Source: Bacteroidota bacterium
GTDB lineage: Bacteria > Bacteroidota > Bacteroidia > Palsa-948
Length of the DNA: 64,000 bases
Direction: 5' to 3'
Assembly: GCA_016195025.1 (NCBI GenBank)
Contig: JACQAL010000043.1
Coordinates: 31,826 to 95,825 of the forward strand
Made by a program: the position numbers and the translations under genes. Shown one piece after another: positions 1 to 9,291 of the stretch. How positions within the stretch are numbered: position 1 is the first letter of the stretch; every line of letters begins with the position of its first letter. The notes under the pieces are model-generated. The model searched no databases. It was not told where the DNA came from and saw only the letters and a list, made by a program, of their open reading frames with translations.

Positions 1-1
1 A

Positions 2-238
2 ACGGATATGGAAACCGGCTATAAACTTTTCCGCGCGGGAGTAATCAAAAAAATTAATCTTCAGGAAAAAAGATTTGGATTTGAGCCGGAAGTGACTGCA
101 AAAATTTCCCGCCTGCCGGATATCCGAATTTACGAAGTGGGCATTTCCTACTATGGCAGAACCTATGCAGAGGGGAAAAAAATTAATTGGCGCGATGGGC
201 TGCATGCGCTCTGGTGCATTGTGAAATATAATTTATAG
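2..238 (+). CDS. Glycosyltransferase family 2, C-terminal end (partial)
   Basis: Only the last 78 or so codons are present; the frame is open to the window edge, so the start lies upstream. The residues [19 protein letters not shown] and [12 protein letters not shown] match the C-terminal part of family 2 (GT-A fold) glycosyltransferases of the dolichyl-phosphate mannosyltransferase-like group, which transfer sugars from nucleotide sugars to lipid or polysaccharide acceptors at the inner membrane. The next gene is convergent on the minus strand, so this is the end of its own transcription unit. The donor and acceptor cannot be told from this fragment. Confidence 0.8.
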   Translation, partial: TDMETGYKLFRAGVIKKINLQEKRFGFEPEVTAKISRLPDIRIYEVGISYYGRTYAEGKKINWRDGLHALWCIVKYNL

Positions 239-277
239 AAACAGGATTGTTTTGCAAAAAATTTCTGTAGAAAAAAT

Positions 278-3200
278 CTACACTCTCACGCCTATTACCA
301 GTATGTCGTCAATCTGCTCAAGCGTTCCTTTCCATTCATCCATAGTTTTTTTCAGAATGTCGTGCTGTTCGTTCATAGATTTATTCTGCATGGAAAGAAG
401 CAGTTGCTTGAACTGCGAGTACTTGAATTTTTTTCCTTTCGGTCCGCCAAACTGGTCGGCATAGCCGTCTGTAAAAATATAAAACGTATCTCCCTTCTGA
501 AGTTCCAGAGAATTGTTTTTGAAATCTCCCGTGCGGTCGCTGATGGCTACGGGCATCGGGTCGGGGTCAATTTCTTCCAGCACGGGCGCGCTGCTCTTCC
601 TTATTATATACATGGAATTGTTGGCGCCTGCATATTCCAGTTTCCAGTTTCCGGTCTCTTGTTTCCGGTTTTGTTGTTCTGATTGTAAACCCGAAACTGC
701 AAACCGTAAACTTATTAGAGCCACATCCATTCCGTCTTTCTGCTCGCCCACTTCTCCTCTTTGTTTCAAGGAACGGATGATTCCTCTTCGCGCATGGTTC
801 AGAATTTCATTCGGAAAAATATTTCCCTCGTTCACCGCTTCATTCAGCAGCGAAGTGTTTATCATGCTCATGAATGCACCGGGAACTCCGTGCCCCGTGC
901 AATCGGCAGCAGCGAGCATATAAGAGCGCACTCCGTTTTTTTCCGCTTCATTGAACCAGTAAAAATCTCCGCTCACAATATCGCGCGGCTGAAATAAAAT
1001 AAATGATTCGGAAAATGCTTTTTTTATTTTTTCCGTATCGGGCAGAATTGCTTCCTGAATTTTTTGCGCGTAGTTAATGCTGTCGGTAATGTCTTTGTTT
1101 TTTTCTTCAATCACCTGCTTTTGTTCTTCCAGCACTTCTTTTTGTTTTACCACTTCGGCAGTGCGCTCAATAACTTTATCTTCCAGAATTTTTTTCTCAC
1201 GAATGAGCGCCCGCTCGCGGTATTTCACAAATGAATAAGTCCCGCCCACCAGCAGAATCACATAGGCGATGTAGGCATAAGTCGTCCTGTACCAGGGCGG
1301 AGTAATGGTGAATTTAAAAGTTGCCGGCTCTTCGTTCCACTTTCCATTCGCTCCGGCAGCAATTACCTTGAACGTATACGTTCCGGGAGATAATGCCGAA
1401 AAGGTAACCGAAGTTTCTTTCCGGTCGGGCGACCATCCGGCATCTGCCCCTTCGAGCAGGTAACGGTATTTTACTTTTTGCGAATTGCTCAAAGAAATGG
1501 CTGCGTAATCAAACGTAAGGTGATTGTCGGAATACGGAAGCACGAGCGATTGCGGAAGGTTGAACCAGGGAACCAGCGAATCGTTTCCGCGCGCTTTCCA
1601 GTCCACATCTTTAAAAAAAAGTTTTACGTTGGTGATGTGCACCAGCGGAGCATTTTGGTTTTGAATTTCGGCAGAAGGATTGAACTTTGTCAAACCCTTC
1701 ACCGTTCCAATCCAGATGTTTCCTCCGGCATCGCGGTACATGGCGTTGTCATTGCACTCCACTCCCACAAATCCATCGCTCGCATTGTAATTTCTGATGT
1801 TGAGAATTTTTCCTTTATCGTCAAACGTGATTTTATCAATTCCCTTATCGGTGCCCACCACCATTTCCTTTACATCGCGTCCCGATTTTTTTTCATCGAG
1901 AAAAATAATGGCGCGCACGGAATTTGAACTGAGCAAACTGTCATTTGCAATCAACCGGATTTTTTTCTTGTCATCGGTGAAAACATCAAAGCGGTAAAGC
2001 CCCCCGTTGTTGGTTCCTATCCACATATTTCCGAACGGGTCTTCGGCAAGGCATTTTATTTCTTTGTGCATTAATCCTTCCGCTTCGTCAAAAGTGGTGA
2101 TGATGCCTTCTCCGCTGTACTTTGCCAGCCCGCCTCCCGTTCCAAACCAGAGGTTTCCGTTTTTATCCTGCATGATGGCGTTCACATCCTTGTTGCTTAT
2201 TTTCATCGTCTCCATATCCATGGTCACAAATTTTGTTCCGTCAAAGCGGCTGATGCCCGCCTTGCTTCCCGCCCATACAATTCCGTTTTTGTCAACGAGA
2301 ATGCTGTAAACATTGTTATCGAGCAAGCCCTGCGATTCGGAATAATTGCTGAACTTTTTTCCATCGTACTTGGTGATTCCCGCATTGGAAACCGCTGCCC
2401 AGAGATTTTTGTTATGCCTGGTTTTTCCGGCAGAAACAGAGAGGACAATATTTCCGCTCAATCCCTCTTTCATGGAATACGATTTGCAAACAAGGGGATT
2501 CGATTTTAAATTCATTTCCACCAATCCTCCCCCGCTGGTGCCGAACCACAGCGTGCCGAGCGAATCCATGTCAATGCCCTGCACGTTGTTGGCGGGCAAG
2601 CCGTCCTTTTCCGAGTAATGAGAAAAAATATCGCCCATGAATTTGCAGAGCCCGCTTCCGCCCGAACCAATCCAGATATTTTTTTCTTTGTCTTCAAACA
2701 CGCAGAGCGTTTGGCTGAACGGCATTCCTTCTTTCTCGGCAAACTTTTCAAAAGAAATTTTAGAGAGCAGCGAATCGGACGGAGGAACATTTTTCATCCG
2801 CAGCAATCCGTCTTCCACCGAAGCGAACCACATTTCACCGCTGCGTGTTTTTAAAATTTTCCAGATGGCTTTCGCATTAAACCCGTTTGATTGATTGAAC
2901 ACAGTGATTTTCCGCGAGAGAAGTTCGAGTTTGAAATTTGACTTTGCGCGTTCGGAAGAAATTTTTGGCGCAAGGCGGAAAACCCCGCCATCGTACGTTC
3001 CGAACCACAGCGCGCCCGCATTATCTTCGGCAATGGAAATAATCTGGTCGCTCGGAATTTCTCTTCCGCCCCGCAGCTGGTCAACTCTGAAAGTATCTTT
3101 TTCAAACGAAATAATATTTATTCCTCCCCACGTTGCCAGCCAGAGATGCCCGTCTTTATCTTTATGAATATCAAAAACCGAACTGTTGCTGAGCCCTTTG

Positions 3201-3697
3201 TTATCGCCAATCACTTCCACGCTGAACGAATCTTTCACCGCAGAAATTTTATTCAGCCCGCCATTATCGGTACCCGCCCACACGGTTCCGTCTTCGTCCT
3301 GAAACATGCAAAGCACCGCATCGCCCGCCAGCCCGTTGTTTTTCCCTATGGAAATAAATTTTAATCCGTCATAAATAATAATGCCCGCGTCTTTGGTTCC
3401 CGCCCATATTCTGCCTTTGTTATCCTGCATGAGCGAGCGCACAATATCGCCTTTAAAGCCGTCTTTTTTATTATAGGTTCTGAAATTAATTCCGTCAAAA
3501 CGGCAAATGCCCCCGCCATCGGTTCCCAGCCACAGGTAGCCGCGGTTATCCTGAATGATGCAGTGAATGGTTGCCTGCGGAAGCCCCTGCTCGAGCGAAT
3601 AAGTTTGAAAATTGTTGCGCTGCGCGGAAGCAGAAATGAGAAGTAAAAAATTCGAAGCAAGAAGTAAAAAATAATATGATAAAATTCTTTTTTTCAT
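278..3697 (-). CDS. Two-component regulator propeller / Y_Y_Y / SpoIIE-type PP2C phosphatase
   Basis: A predicted inner-membrane sensor of 1139 residues. A signal peptide (1-26) precedes many propeller repeats of the form GxLWxGTxGGGLxRFDG (about 30-690), a Y_Y_Y domain (about 730-795) and one membrane helix (about 803-825). A coiled coil (830-880) and a C-terminal SpoIIE/PP2C-like domain (about 890-1139) follow. The phosphatase shows DCTGHGVPGAFMS, GMDVALIS, FTDGYADQFGG and a final DDILVIG, which carry the metal-binding acidic residues of the family. It probably dephosphorylates a cytoplasmic anti-sigma-antagonist-like target in response to a periplasmic signal; this is inferred. An upstream in-frame ATG exists at 3817, but the ATG at 3697 sits just after a good -7 box and begins a proper signal peptide. 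A word-like repeat insert (about 630-712) adds roughly 17 residues in the phosphatase domain relative to the paralogue at 60494. Confidence 0.85.
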   Translation of the reverse strand: MKKRILSYYFLLLASNFLLLISASAQRNNFQTYSLEQGLPQATIHCIIQDNRGYLWLGTDGGGICRFDGINFRTYNKKDGFKGDIVRSLMQDNKGRIWAGTKDAGIIIYDGLKFISIGKNNGLAGDAVLCMFQDEDGTVWAGTDNGGLNKISAVKDSFSVEVIGDNKGLSNSSVFDIHKDKDGHLWLATWGGINIISFEKDTFRVDQLRGGREIPSDQIISIAEDNAGALWFGTYDGGVFRLAPKISSERAKSNFKLELLSRKITVFNQSNGFNAKAIWKILKTRSGEMWFASVEDGLLRMKNVPPSDSLLSKISFEKFAEKEGMPFSQTLCVFEDKEKNIWIGSGGSGLCKFMGDIFSHYSEKDGLPANNVQGIDMDSLGTLWFGTSGGGLVEMNLKSNPLVCKSYSMKEGLSGNIVLSVSAGKTRHNKNLWAAVSNAGITKYDGKKFSNYSESQGLLDNNVYSILVDKNGIVWAGSKAGISRFDGTKFVTMDMETMKISNKDVNAIMQDKNGNLWFGTGGGLAKYSGEGIITTFDEAEGLMHKEIKCLAEDPFGNMWIGTNNGGLYRFDVFTDDKKKIRLIANDSLLSSNSVRAIIFLDEKKSGRDVKEMVVGTDKGIDKITFDDKGKILNIRNYNASDGFVGVECNDNAMYRDAGGNIWIGTVKGLTKFNPSAEIQNQNAPLVHITNVKLFFKDVDWKARGNDSLVPWFNLPQSLVLPYSDNHLTFDYAAISLSNSQKVKYRYLLEGADAGWSPDRKETSVTFSALSPGTYTFKVIAAGANGKWNEEPATFKFTITPPWYRTTYAYIAYVILLVGGTYSFVKYRERALIREKKILEDKVIERTAEVVKQKEVLEEQKQVIEEKNKDITDSINYAQKIQEAILPDTEKIKKAFSESFILFQPRDIVSGDFYWFNEAEKNGVRSYMLAAADCTGHGVPGAFMSMINTSLLNEAVNEGNIFPNEILNHARRGIIRSLKQRGEVGEQKDGMDVALISLRFAVSGLQSEQQNRKQETGNWKLEYAGANNSMYIIRKSSAPVLEEIDPDPMPVAISDRTGDFKNNSLELQKGDTFYIFTDGYADQFGGPKGKKFKYSQFKQLLLSMQNKSMNEQHDILKKTMDEWKGTLEQIDDILVIGVRV

Positions 3698-3714
3698 TTC
3701 AGAAAAACGAGTGG

Positions 3715-3722
3715 CAAATGTA
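3715..3722 (-). promoter_or_regulatory. -7 box of the propeller/SpoIIE gene
   Basis: On the minus strand this reads TACATTTG, a perfect TAnnTTTG Bacteroidota -7 element, 17 nt before the chosen ATG. No clear TTG is seen at the -33 position. It favours the ATG at 3697 over the upstream one at 3817, which would lie outside the transcript. Confidence 0.5.
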
Positions 3723-3832
3723 AAGAAAAAGTAATCTGAAAATTTTGCTTCTGAAGGGTAATCCATTTCCTTTTTCCCCATATAAAACATTATTTTTTTC
3801 ATTTCCCAAAAAATCAACCGGAAATTGCGGTT

Positions 3833-6800
3833 TTAATTTTCGAAATCGGAAATTACCGTACGCCTCGTGACGTGAGTGGTACGCCTCGTGGCGTGAGTGG
3901 TACGCCTCGTGACGTGAGTGGTACGCCTCGTGACGTGAGTGGTACGAACGCTGACGATTACCGCACCACCGCTGGCGTGAGTGGTACGAACGCTGACGAC
4001 GCGGTAAAAATACACGCCTTCCTGAAAATTATTTTCAGAAACAGAAAGCGTGTTTGCCTCTGAAGGCAGGAGGTAACTCGCTATTTTCACTCCCACCACA
4101 TCGTAAATTTCAAATCTGGCTTGCTGAGTTTGTTCAAGTGAATATTTTATTGTCATGCTGCCGTTGCTGGGGTTGGGATAAATGGAAATTGTGGATTGTG
4201 ATGCGGAAACTTCCGGCTGTTTTGTTTCTGCTGAATTATTGTTTTGCTGTTGAGTGCGCAGAGATGAAGATGCTTGGTCGCATTGTATATATTTCACCGT
4301 AGCATAATCGCTTTGGCTTGCAATCTGCGGATAGGTTAAGCTGAATCCAGAATTTGTAATTCCTGTTACATATACATTGCTGTTTTTATCCACTGCAATT
4401 GCAGTAGCTCCGTCATCAGCATTTTGTGAGCCATTAAAATGTTCCACCCATTGCCGAACTCCGTCAGTGCTGTATTTTATAGTTGCGTAGTCATGATTAT
4501 TATTAATGAGGGTGAAATTATATCCCGTCACGTAGGCATTTGAACTGTCATCAAGCGCAATGTCAAGCGCAATATCATTAACTGCAACTGAACTATGATA
4601 ATGCTGAACCCATAACTGCGAACCGCCTGCATCGTACTTTAAGGTTACAAAATCATGAAGTGTCAGCAGGGTAAAATTGGCTCCTGTTATATAAATGTTT
4701 CCTAATTTATCTACGGCAATTGCATTGGCTGCATCATCAAGATTGGCGGGCCCGTTATATTTTTTAAGCCAGAGTTGATTGCCGTCCGTATCATATTTGA
4801 TGGTGGCAATGTCGAGTCCTGAAGTATCTCCCTGGCTGAAGCCGGTTACAATTACATTGTTGCTTGCATCCAAAGCAAGCGCATTCGTCATGTCATTTCC
4901 ATTGGCGCTTCCATTAAAGGTTTGAGTCCACAATACATTTCCGTTTGCATCGTATTTGAGCGTGGCGAAATCCATATCAGTGAGGTTCGGTCCCATCTGT
5001 ATGCAGCCGGTGATATAGGAATTTCCTGAAGCATCCACTGCAATGGCAGAAACATTGTCCATTCTTCCCGTTCCATCGAATGCCTGCACCCAGAGTTCAT
5101 TTCCCGAAGCGTCATATTTAATGGTGGTGTAATCCTCGCCTGTTCCGGCATTATCGGCATCGCCTGTTACATACACGTTTCCGCTGCCATCTACGGCTAT
5201 GGATTTTGCTTCGTCATTTGCGCCCGAAGTTCCATCGTGCGTTTTTACCCATTGCAGGTTTCCGCTGTTATCGTATTTCAGGGTGAGGAAATCAAAATCA
5301 CCGTTAGAAGAGAATGTTTTTCCCGTTACATATATATTTCCGTCCTTATTAAGCACAAGCGCATTGGCGCGGTCTTCTCCGTTTCCGCTGCCGTTATATC
5401 GTCTTGTCCAGAGGGTATCGCCTGCCGAATTGTATTTGATGGTGAGAAAATCCAATCCGCTTCCTATACCTGTGCTGCTTCCGGTTACATAAACATTTCC
5501 TGCATCATCCACGGCAATATCTTTCCCTCCGTCTCCAGCATTGGCGGGACCATTGTATATGGCTGACCATGCCTGCACAATATTTTTTCCTGATATTCCC
5601 AATGTGAAAAGACCACCGCTAACCCACTCTCTTATTGTTTTAAATTCCGGATTATCTATTATGTATTTATTAGTATCAAGATAAAATCCAAACAACTGAG
5701 TTGTATCAAGCAATCTCAATTGATAAGGGTCAAATACAAATCTTCCATTACTATCAGTAAGAACACGTGAAATATTTGTTTGAACATTATTATTATTGTC
5801 AAGAATTCCAATAGAAATATTTTTTACATTGTTACTCGAACAATTGTTTGTTAATGCAACATTGCCAACTATGGTTCTTCCGGTAATTTCATCATCTATG
5901 AAATCTTTGTTAAACTCAACTTTCATCACTGCACGGGCGGAGAATACTGCCGGGCCTGCATTTATTGAATTCAATGATGCAATGTTTGTTAAAATGGAAA
6001 TTTCGTTATCTGTTAAGGGGCGGGCAACAGGATAATGATAGGCAATAATAATTCCAAGCACCTGCTTTAAATATGTTTCAAGAGAAAAGGAAGGGTGCAA
6101 CCCGGCCAGCATTCCGTTTGCAGTAACATAATTCCCTTGCCCGATTGCATCTTCAACTTTTACAACTTTTTTGATAAAATCTATCACATCGCTATTGCCT
6201 TCATGTGTCTGTAATTTTTTCACATAGTATTCGTAATCTGCTTTCCATTGCTGAACGCTGTCAACAAAAAAAGCGCGAACATTCTTGCTCGAATCAGGTG
6301 GGGGAGCAATATTTTCGCAAGGCCCGTTTGCAGAGGTTGTATTTGAAATAGAAGCCGCACATCCTGTATACATTATATTCGGCACTTTCCCGGTTTTAAA
6401 AAACCATTGATTATATCTCTTGATAGTAGAATATTGATTTGCATCGCTATTAAATAATTCCACTTCTCCACCCCACGAAGCTGCATTTGAAAACGAATTG
6501 TCGCGCGGAGAATTAACGGTGCCATGGGTATATATGTCTCCAACTTGAGAAGGGAATGTTACCGGATTTCTCAAGGTAGTGCTTGCCAGTTGAGTTCCAA
6601 TAACATTTTTGCTTAATGTATTGCAGTATATATGCGAAAAACGAACATTGGTTACAAGATGAATTCCTTTTCCCGCCTGAACAGTGTTATCGTGAACCAA
6701 ACTATATTCACAATCCGTGGCATTAATTCCGCTGTTCATCCAACCATAAGGATTATCAGAAGCAATATTATTTTCATTAATCCTTAACCCGGGGGAATTA

Positions 6801-9274
6801 GTTGCCTGAATTCCTCTTGTCGAGGAAGAAAAAGTGGTCACAAAATTTATAGTATTATTTTTTATATTGCTCGATGATGATGATGAAAGAATAAGCGAGT
6901 ATGAATTATTATCTCCCCGAATGTTGTTCAACTTTATTCCGTTTCCGATATTATTTATGATGTTATTGCTAATATCAAGAAGTTGAAAAGTTTTAGACGA
7001 ACTCAGCGCCCATTCCTGCACGACAATTCCATCGGCATACGGAGCGCCATTAAAATCATTGCCAATGATTTTTATTTGCGCGCCACCGTTTGTCTGCGCC
7101 ATAATTGCAGCCCAGTTGTTATTATTAAAAATATTTTTCTGACCGGAAGAATTCCCTCCGATTATCAACTGCCTGTTGTTATTGCTCTGCCAGAAAATTC
7201 CGAAATGAATTCCATTGTTAAACGTATTTCCCTGTATAGTGGAATTTACTCCATTATGCAAATAAATTCCCTGCGTTACAGAATTAAAAATATTTTTGTC
7301 TGTAACATTTATACTTTTATTGCCGCCTGAGCCATCTCCTTCAATAGCAGTATTCAGAATAGTATTGAAATTATTCTGCTGAATAGCAGCATACGAATTG
7401 GAAATTTTAATTCCATACTGGCCCCGGTTAAAAGCATTTTTGAAAGCGCTGCTGGAAGGGTCGCCAATAATTACCGTGCTTGTTGTATTTAAAATTTCAA
7501 TGCTTGTTTTTCCTTTATATGCTCCGTTATCCTGAACTCCGGTTAATTGCTGCCCGAAAAATTGGTCTTTCAATGGAAGCATATGGGAAAAAGCACAACC
7601 AACTGTTCTTATATTAGAGCCGGAAACATTTGTAAGTCGAAGATGTGTTCCGTTGGCATTAAACTGAGCGTTGCTCAGGTTTACTTTCGCATTCGTACCG
7701 CCCGCATCTATGGCAATTTTTGCATCGCGAATCACTGGATGAAGCGAAGTATTGCCGCTGTTATTCATAACTAAATTTCCTCCGTCATCAACTATGATTC
7801 CCTGCCACATTGAATTGCACTGCACCCCTGCCAGCAATGTATTATCTAATATTAGTTGTGCGCCTTTTTGCACTTCAAGCGTTGCGTTTGGGCCAAATTC
7901 AAAAAACATGTTTCCCATTGCGAGAGTTAAACCAGTGGGAATTGTAAGCTTTGTCTGAATTCTTATAACAGGCGGATTTGAAGTGCCTGTAATATCATTG
8001 CTCTGCATTGTCCATACTTTGATGGGAGGAGTATTTGGCGCGGTAAAACTGGTGGCAGTATAGGCAAGCGGAGTAATGTTGAACGAACTGTAATTCTCCC
8101 CGTCAATCTGATCGGGCAGGGTAAAAAAATCGGGCCAGTTTGAAAAAAAACCACCGTTATTGTTTTTGCCGGGTGTAATCGAAGAAATATTTGAATTGGT
8201 AGGGCCAATTATGTTGTTGACTGGATCGATGGGAATTGCAACATTTGATTTTGCCGCATAAATAAAACCATTCTGCGCTAATTCTAATTGCGAGAATCCA
8301 AGCCCCTGAACATCTGAATTAGTAATACGCGTTTGACTTGAAGTGTTGTTTACAGGAACATAAAACACCCCATCACTTCCTGCCCCCACAAATAATTTTG
8401 TGCTTGTTGCATCAAATTCCACACCGCGTCCCATGAACCGGTTCACATCAATTATTCCCACATTAAACTGCTTCACTATGTTGTTAAAATTTCCTGTGCT
8501 TGCAGTGAGTCCTATGATATTATAATTGTAAAGAGTTGGAAATTGATGCAAACTTCCCCATGCCAGCCATTTTCCATCGGGCGAAAGGTCCATTTCCATA
8601 GTATGATAATCAAAAGAGCCAGGAATTGCAAGCACCTGCCAATCGGATATACCGGTGAAATTATTACTCGCATCAGGAACCGAAATTGTAAATCGCTCAA
8701 GATGGCTGCGCATTACATATACATAGCGCTTGCCGCCTACATTTTTTCCAACCGCAATGCCGCCCCACGAACCGTCAAATTTGTCAGTCCAGATAGTATA
8801 CGGAGTGTTCCGATAGTTACTTGACACAACAACGGGGCTGCCCGATGACATATCTATTACCGTAGCCCACAACTCCATGGGACCAAAATCAATTGGCTCG
8901 TCTTCAATAAAAAACACATAATATTTTTTCTTATTGCAGGCGTCATTATCCATAAAAGGCACGATAGCAATTTCATTTTTTCCTATGTGAGTGGCATTAT
9001 CTCCGAGAGGAGAAATGGCAGTGGAACTGCCCGCTTTGTATATGTTATCATCCGAACAATAGAACATAAGATTATTGTTTGCATCATATATTCCGTTCGC
9101 TTCATGGGTAACAGAAACTCCGCTTGAAATACTTGTAATCGTAGGAATTGGATTAGAAACATCTGCCTGATTGGGAGGAATCACCCAGTTTCTCATTTGA
9201 GTTTGTGAAATGGAAACATTGCAGCAAGAAAAAACAATTACTGCGAACAATGAATAGAGTAATGATGTTTTCAT
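3833..9274 (-). CDS. Very large T9SS protein: beta-helix plus SBBP repeats, abnormal C-terminus
   Basis: A predicted secreted protein of 1813 residues. It has a signal peptide (1-23), an N-terminal region about 400 residues long, Asn-rich parallel beta-helix repeats (about 450-990), a helical stretch (about 1010-1150), and SBBP-type repeats of the form GxDFxTxKYDxxGNxLWxxxYNG (about 1230-1650). A type A sorting domain begins at about 1696 (ISIYPNPSNGSMTIKY). Type A domains normally finish within a few strands, ending in a short basic tail. Here the last strand after EGVYFYRVVS is replaced by about 60 residues of Arg/Thr/His heptads encoded by a 21-bp tandem repeat. It follows the next upstream gene by 17 nt, so it is probably the second gene of an operon. 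Whether it is still exported is uncertain. Confidence 0.8.
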   Translation of the reverse strand: MKTSLLYSLFAVIVFSCCNVSISQTQMRNWVIPPNQADVSNPIPTITSISSGVSVTHEANGIYDANNNLMFYCSDDNIYKAGSSTAISPLGDNATHIGKNEIAIVPFMDNDACNKKKYYVFFIEDEPIDFGPMELWATVIDMSSGSPVVVSSNYRNTPYTIWTDKFDGSWGGIAVGKNVGGKRYVYVMRSHLERFTISVPDASNNFTGISDWQVLAIPGSFDYHTMEMDLSPDGKWLAWGSLHQFPTLYNYNIIGLTASTGNFNNIVKQFNVGIIDVNRFMGRGVEFDATSTKLFVGAGSDGVFYVPVNNTSSQTRITNSDVQGLGFSQLELAQNGFIYAAKSNVAIPIDPVNNIIGPTNSNISSITPGKNNNGGFFSNWPDFFTLPDQIDGENYSSFNITPLAYTATSFTAPNTPPIKVWTMQSNDITGTSNPPVIRIQTKLTIPTGLTLAMGNMFFEFGPNATLEVQKGAQLILDNTLLAGVQCNSMWQGIIVDDGGNLVMNNSGNTSLHPVIRDAKIAIDAGGTNAKVNLSNAQFNANGTHLRLTNVSGSNIRTVGCAFSHMLPLKDQFFGQQLTGVQDNGAYKGKTSIEILNTTSTVIIGDPSSSAFKNAFNRGQYGIKISNSYAAIQQNNFNTILNTAIEGDGSGGNKSINVTDKNIFNSVTQGIYLHNGVNSTIQGNTFNNGIHFGIFWQSNNNRQLIIGGNSSGQKNIFNNNNWAAIMAQTNGGAQIKIIGNDFNGAPYADGIVVQEWALSSSKTFQLLDISNNIINNIGNGIKLNNIRGDNNSYSLILSSSSSSNIKNNTINFVTTFSSSTRGIQATNSPGLRINENNIASDNPYGWMNSGINATDCEYSLVHDNTVQAGKGIHLVTNVRFSHIYCNTLSKNVIGTQLASTTLRNPVTFPSQVGDIYTHGTVNSPRDNSFSNAASWGGEVELFNSDANQYSTIKRYNQWFFKTGKVPNIMYTGCAASISNTTSANGPCENIAPPPDSSKNVRAFFVDSVQQWKADYEYYVKKLQTHEGNSDVIDFIKKVVKVEDAIGQGNYVTANGMLAGLHPSFSLETYLKQVLGIIIAYHYPVARPLTDNEISILTNIASLNSINAGPAVFSARAVMKVEFNKDFIDDEITGRTIVGNVALTNNCSSNNVKNISIGILDNNNNVQTNISRVLTDSNGRFVFDPYQLRLLDTTQLFGFYLDTNKYIIDNPEFKTIREWVSGGLFTLGISGKNIVQAWSAIYNGPANAGDGGKDIAVDDAGNVYVTGSSTGIGSGLDFLTIKYNSAGDTLWTRRYNGSGNGEDRANALVLNKDGNIYVTGKTFSSNGDFDFLTLKYDNSGNLQWVKTHDGTSGANDEAKSIAVDGSGNVYVTGDADNAGTGEDYTTIKYDASGNELWVQAFDGTGRMDNVSAIAVDASGNSYITGCIQMGPNLTDMDFATLKYDANGNVLWTQTFNGSANGNDMTNALALDASNNVIVTGFSQGDTSGLDIATIKYDTDGNQLWLKKYNGPANLDDAANAIAVDKLGNIYITGANFTLLTLHDFVTLKYDAGGSQLWVQHYHSSVAVNDIALDIALDDSSNAYVTGYNFTLINNNHDYATIKYSTDGVRQWVEHFNGSQNADDGATAIAVDKNSNVYVTGITNSGFSLTYPQIASQSDYATVKYIQCDQASSSLRTQQQNNNSAETKQPEVSASQSTISIYPNPSNGSMTIKYSLEQTQQARFEIYDVVGVKIASYLLPSEANTLSVSENNFQEGVYFYRVVSVRTTHASGGAVIVSVRTTHVTRRTTHVTRRTTHATRRTTHVTRRTVISDFEN
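3858..3983. repeat. 21-bp tandem repeat in the 3' end of the large T9SS gene
   Basis: Four consecutive 21-bp units start at 3858, 3879, 3900 and 3921 (GTACGCCTCGTGACGTGAGTG, one with a G for A change). A diverged 42-bp double unit (3942-3983) and a further partial unit follow. Because 21 is a multiple of three, the array stays in frame and is read on the minus strand as a seven-residue Arg-Thr-Thr-His type repeat. Confidence 0.95.
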
Positions 9275-9291
9275 TGTAATAGGTTTAGTTT

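Noticed and set aside
2224..2448. Open frames antisense or out of frame to the large genes (one example given)
   Set aside because: They follow codon structure of the real genes on the other strand and show no family features or start signals.
3698..3817. Upstream ATG of the propeller/SpoIIE gene
   Set aside because: It precedes the TACATTTG -7 box and puts 40 polar residues before the signal peptide.
3858..3983. 21-bp tandem array as a CRISPR
   Set aside because: Units are contiguous with no unique spacers, and no cas genes are present.
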